A stretch of 45,172 bases of DNA from Streptomyces sp. CC53 (GTDB lineage: Bacteria; Actinomycetota; Actinomycetes; Streptomycetales; Streptomycetaceae). This document shows positions 44,823 to 45,172 of this stretch, piece after piece (positions within the stretch are counted from its first letter, which is position 1; each line of letters starts with the position of its first letter). The notes under the pieces were generated by a model. The model saw only the letters and a program-made list of their open reading frames with translations. It had not been told where the DNA came from and ran no database searches. The position numbers were made by a program, and so were the translations under genes. Location: the NCBI RefSeq assembly GCF_001865245.1, contig NZ_MKXB01000170.1:96018-141189 (forward strand). The letters run 5' to 3'.

Positions 44823-45172
44823 CTCCAGCAGCTCGGCCGACTCCTCCGTTACCTGCTGCACCGGCTGGGCTGGTCACCGCAGGTCCCCGCGCACCGGGCG
44901 GTCGAGCGCGACGAGCAGGCCGTGACACGGTGGCGGTCGGAGCAGTGGTCACGGGTAAGAGGACGGTCCAGCTCCTGGGCGCGTGGATAGTCTTCGAGGA
45001 CGAGGCCGGGCAGGACCTGAAACCCGGCGAAGGCCGCACCTGGTCACGGCGCGGGCGGACGCCGCTGGTCAGAGTCACGGGCAAGGGCTCGGGTCGGGTC
45101 CTGATGGCCGGGATGATCCGCGTCAGGCCGGGTCGTGAGACCCGTCTGATCTACCGGACGCAGACATACCGG
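44823..45172 (+). mobile_element. IS630-family transposase remnant, 5'-truncated, split over two frames, running off the window
   Basis: Frame one (44823-44990, ends TAG) gives LLRYLLHRLGWSPQVPAHRA and ERDEQAVTRWRSEQWSRVRG, the end of the winged-helix part of IS630 transposases. Frame two, offset by -1, is open from at least 44978 to the last base: GAWIVFEDEAGQDLKPGEGR, then RTWSRRGRTPLVRV. This holds the first Asp of the DDE catalytic triad. The roughly 90-100 N-terminal residues expected upstream are missing; the previous gene ends 24 nt before. IS630 elements often express by -1 frameshift, so the frame change alone need not be damage, but the missing 5' part makes it a remnant. Confidence 0.75.

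Overview
The window is a chromosomal segment of a high-GC actinomycete, almost certainly a Streptomyces. The evidence is about 73% GC, GTG/ATG starts behind GGAG-type ribosome binding sites, 4-nt ATGA/GTGA overlaps inside operons, and a gene order I recognise from Streptomyces: nuoA-N next to an NlpC/P60 protein, a cold-shock gene next to mqnA, and mqnC near menG. I cannot name the species from sequence alone.

Layout. 1-3.2 kb: tail of a P-domain protein, a LolA-like secreted protein, and a long-chain polyprenyl diphosphate synthase. 3.4-9.7 kb: a CocE/NonD-like hydrolase and fumarylacetoacetase on the plus strand; an AraC regulator plus a secreted intradiol dioxygenase with a chitin-binding module on the minus strand; then a secreted protein of unknown function. 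9.8-26.0 kb: the complete 14-gene complex I operon nuoA-nuoN on the minus strand. 26.0-26.7 kb: a divergent control region with a Rex-type operator and three Crp-type motifs, shared with a secreted NlpC/P60 peptidase. 27.8-32.1 kb: a geranylgeranyl-reductase-family flavoprotein, menG, a truncated amidohydrolase-like protein and mqnC. 32.6-36.6 kb: a receptor-type Ser/Thr kinase, a lipoprotein esterase and mqnA. 36.6-45.2 kb: a repeat-rich spacer, a cold-shock gene, a ketopantoate-reductase-family protein, a DUF1992 protein, a repeat-containing HTH protein, a flavodoxin-fold oxidoreductase, an SMI1/KNR4 protein, a DNA polymerase III beta-clamp paralogue, a small hypothetical protein and an IS630-type transposase remnant.

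How the genes work together. Much of the window is one functional theme, the menaquinone-dependent respiratory chain. MqnA and MqnC make the naphthoquinone precursor by the futalosine route. The polyprenyl synthase makes the side chain, MenG performs the last ring methylation, and the flavoprotein probably saturates part of the side chain. Complex I then reduces this menaquinone. The Rex-type site in front of nuoA would tie the operon to the NADH/NAD+ ratio.

Most interesting points. (1) A close match to the DasR operator lies directly upstream of the AraC/chitin-binding dioxygenase pair. (2) The CocE-like hydrolase has lost both its nucleophile Ser and its catalytic His. (3) Three Crp-type motifs lie between nuoA and the cell-wall peptidase. 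(4) A truncated amidohydrolase with a broken metal site sits between mqnC and menG. (5) Several genes in the right-hand part look leaderless. All function calls come from reading the sequence and from knowledge of the families; no database search was run.
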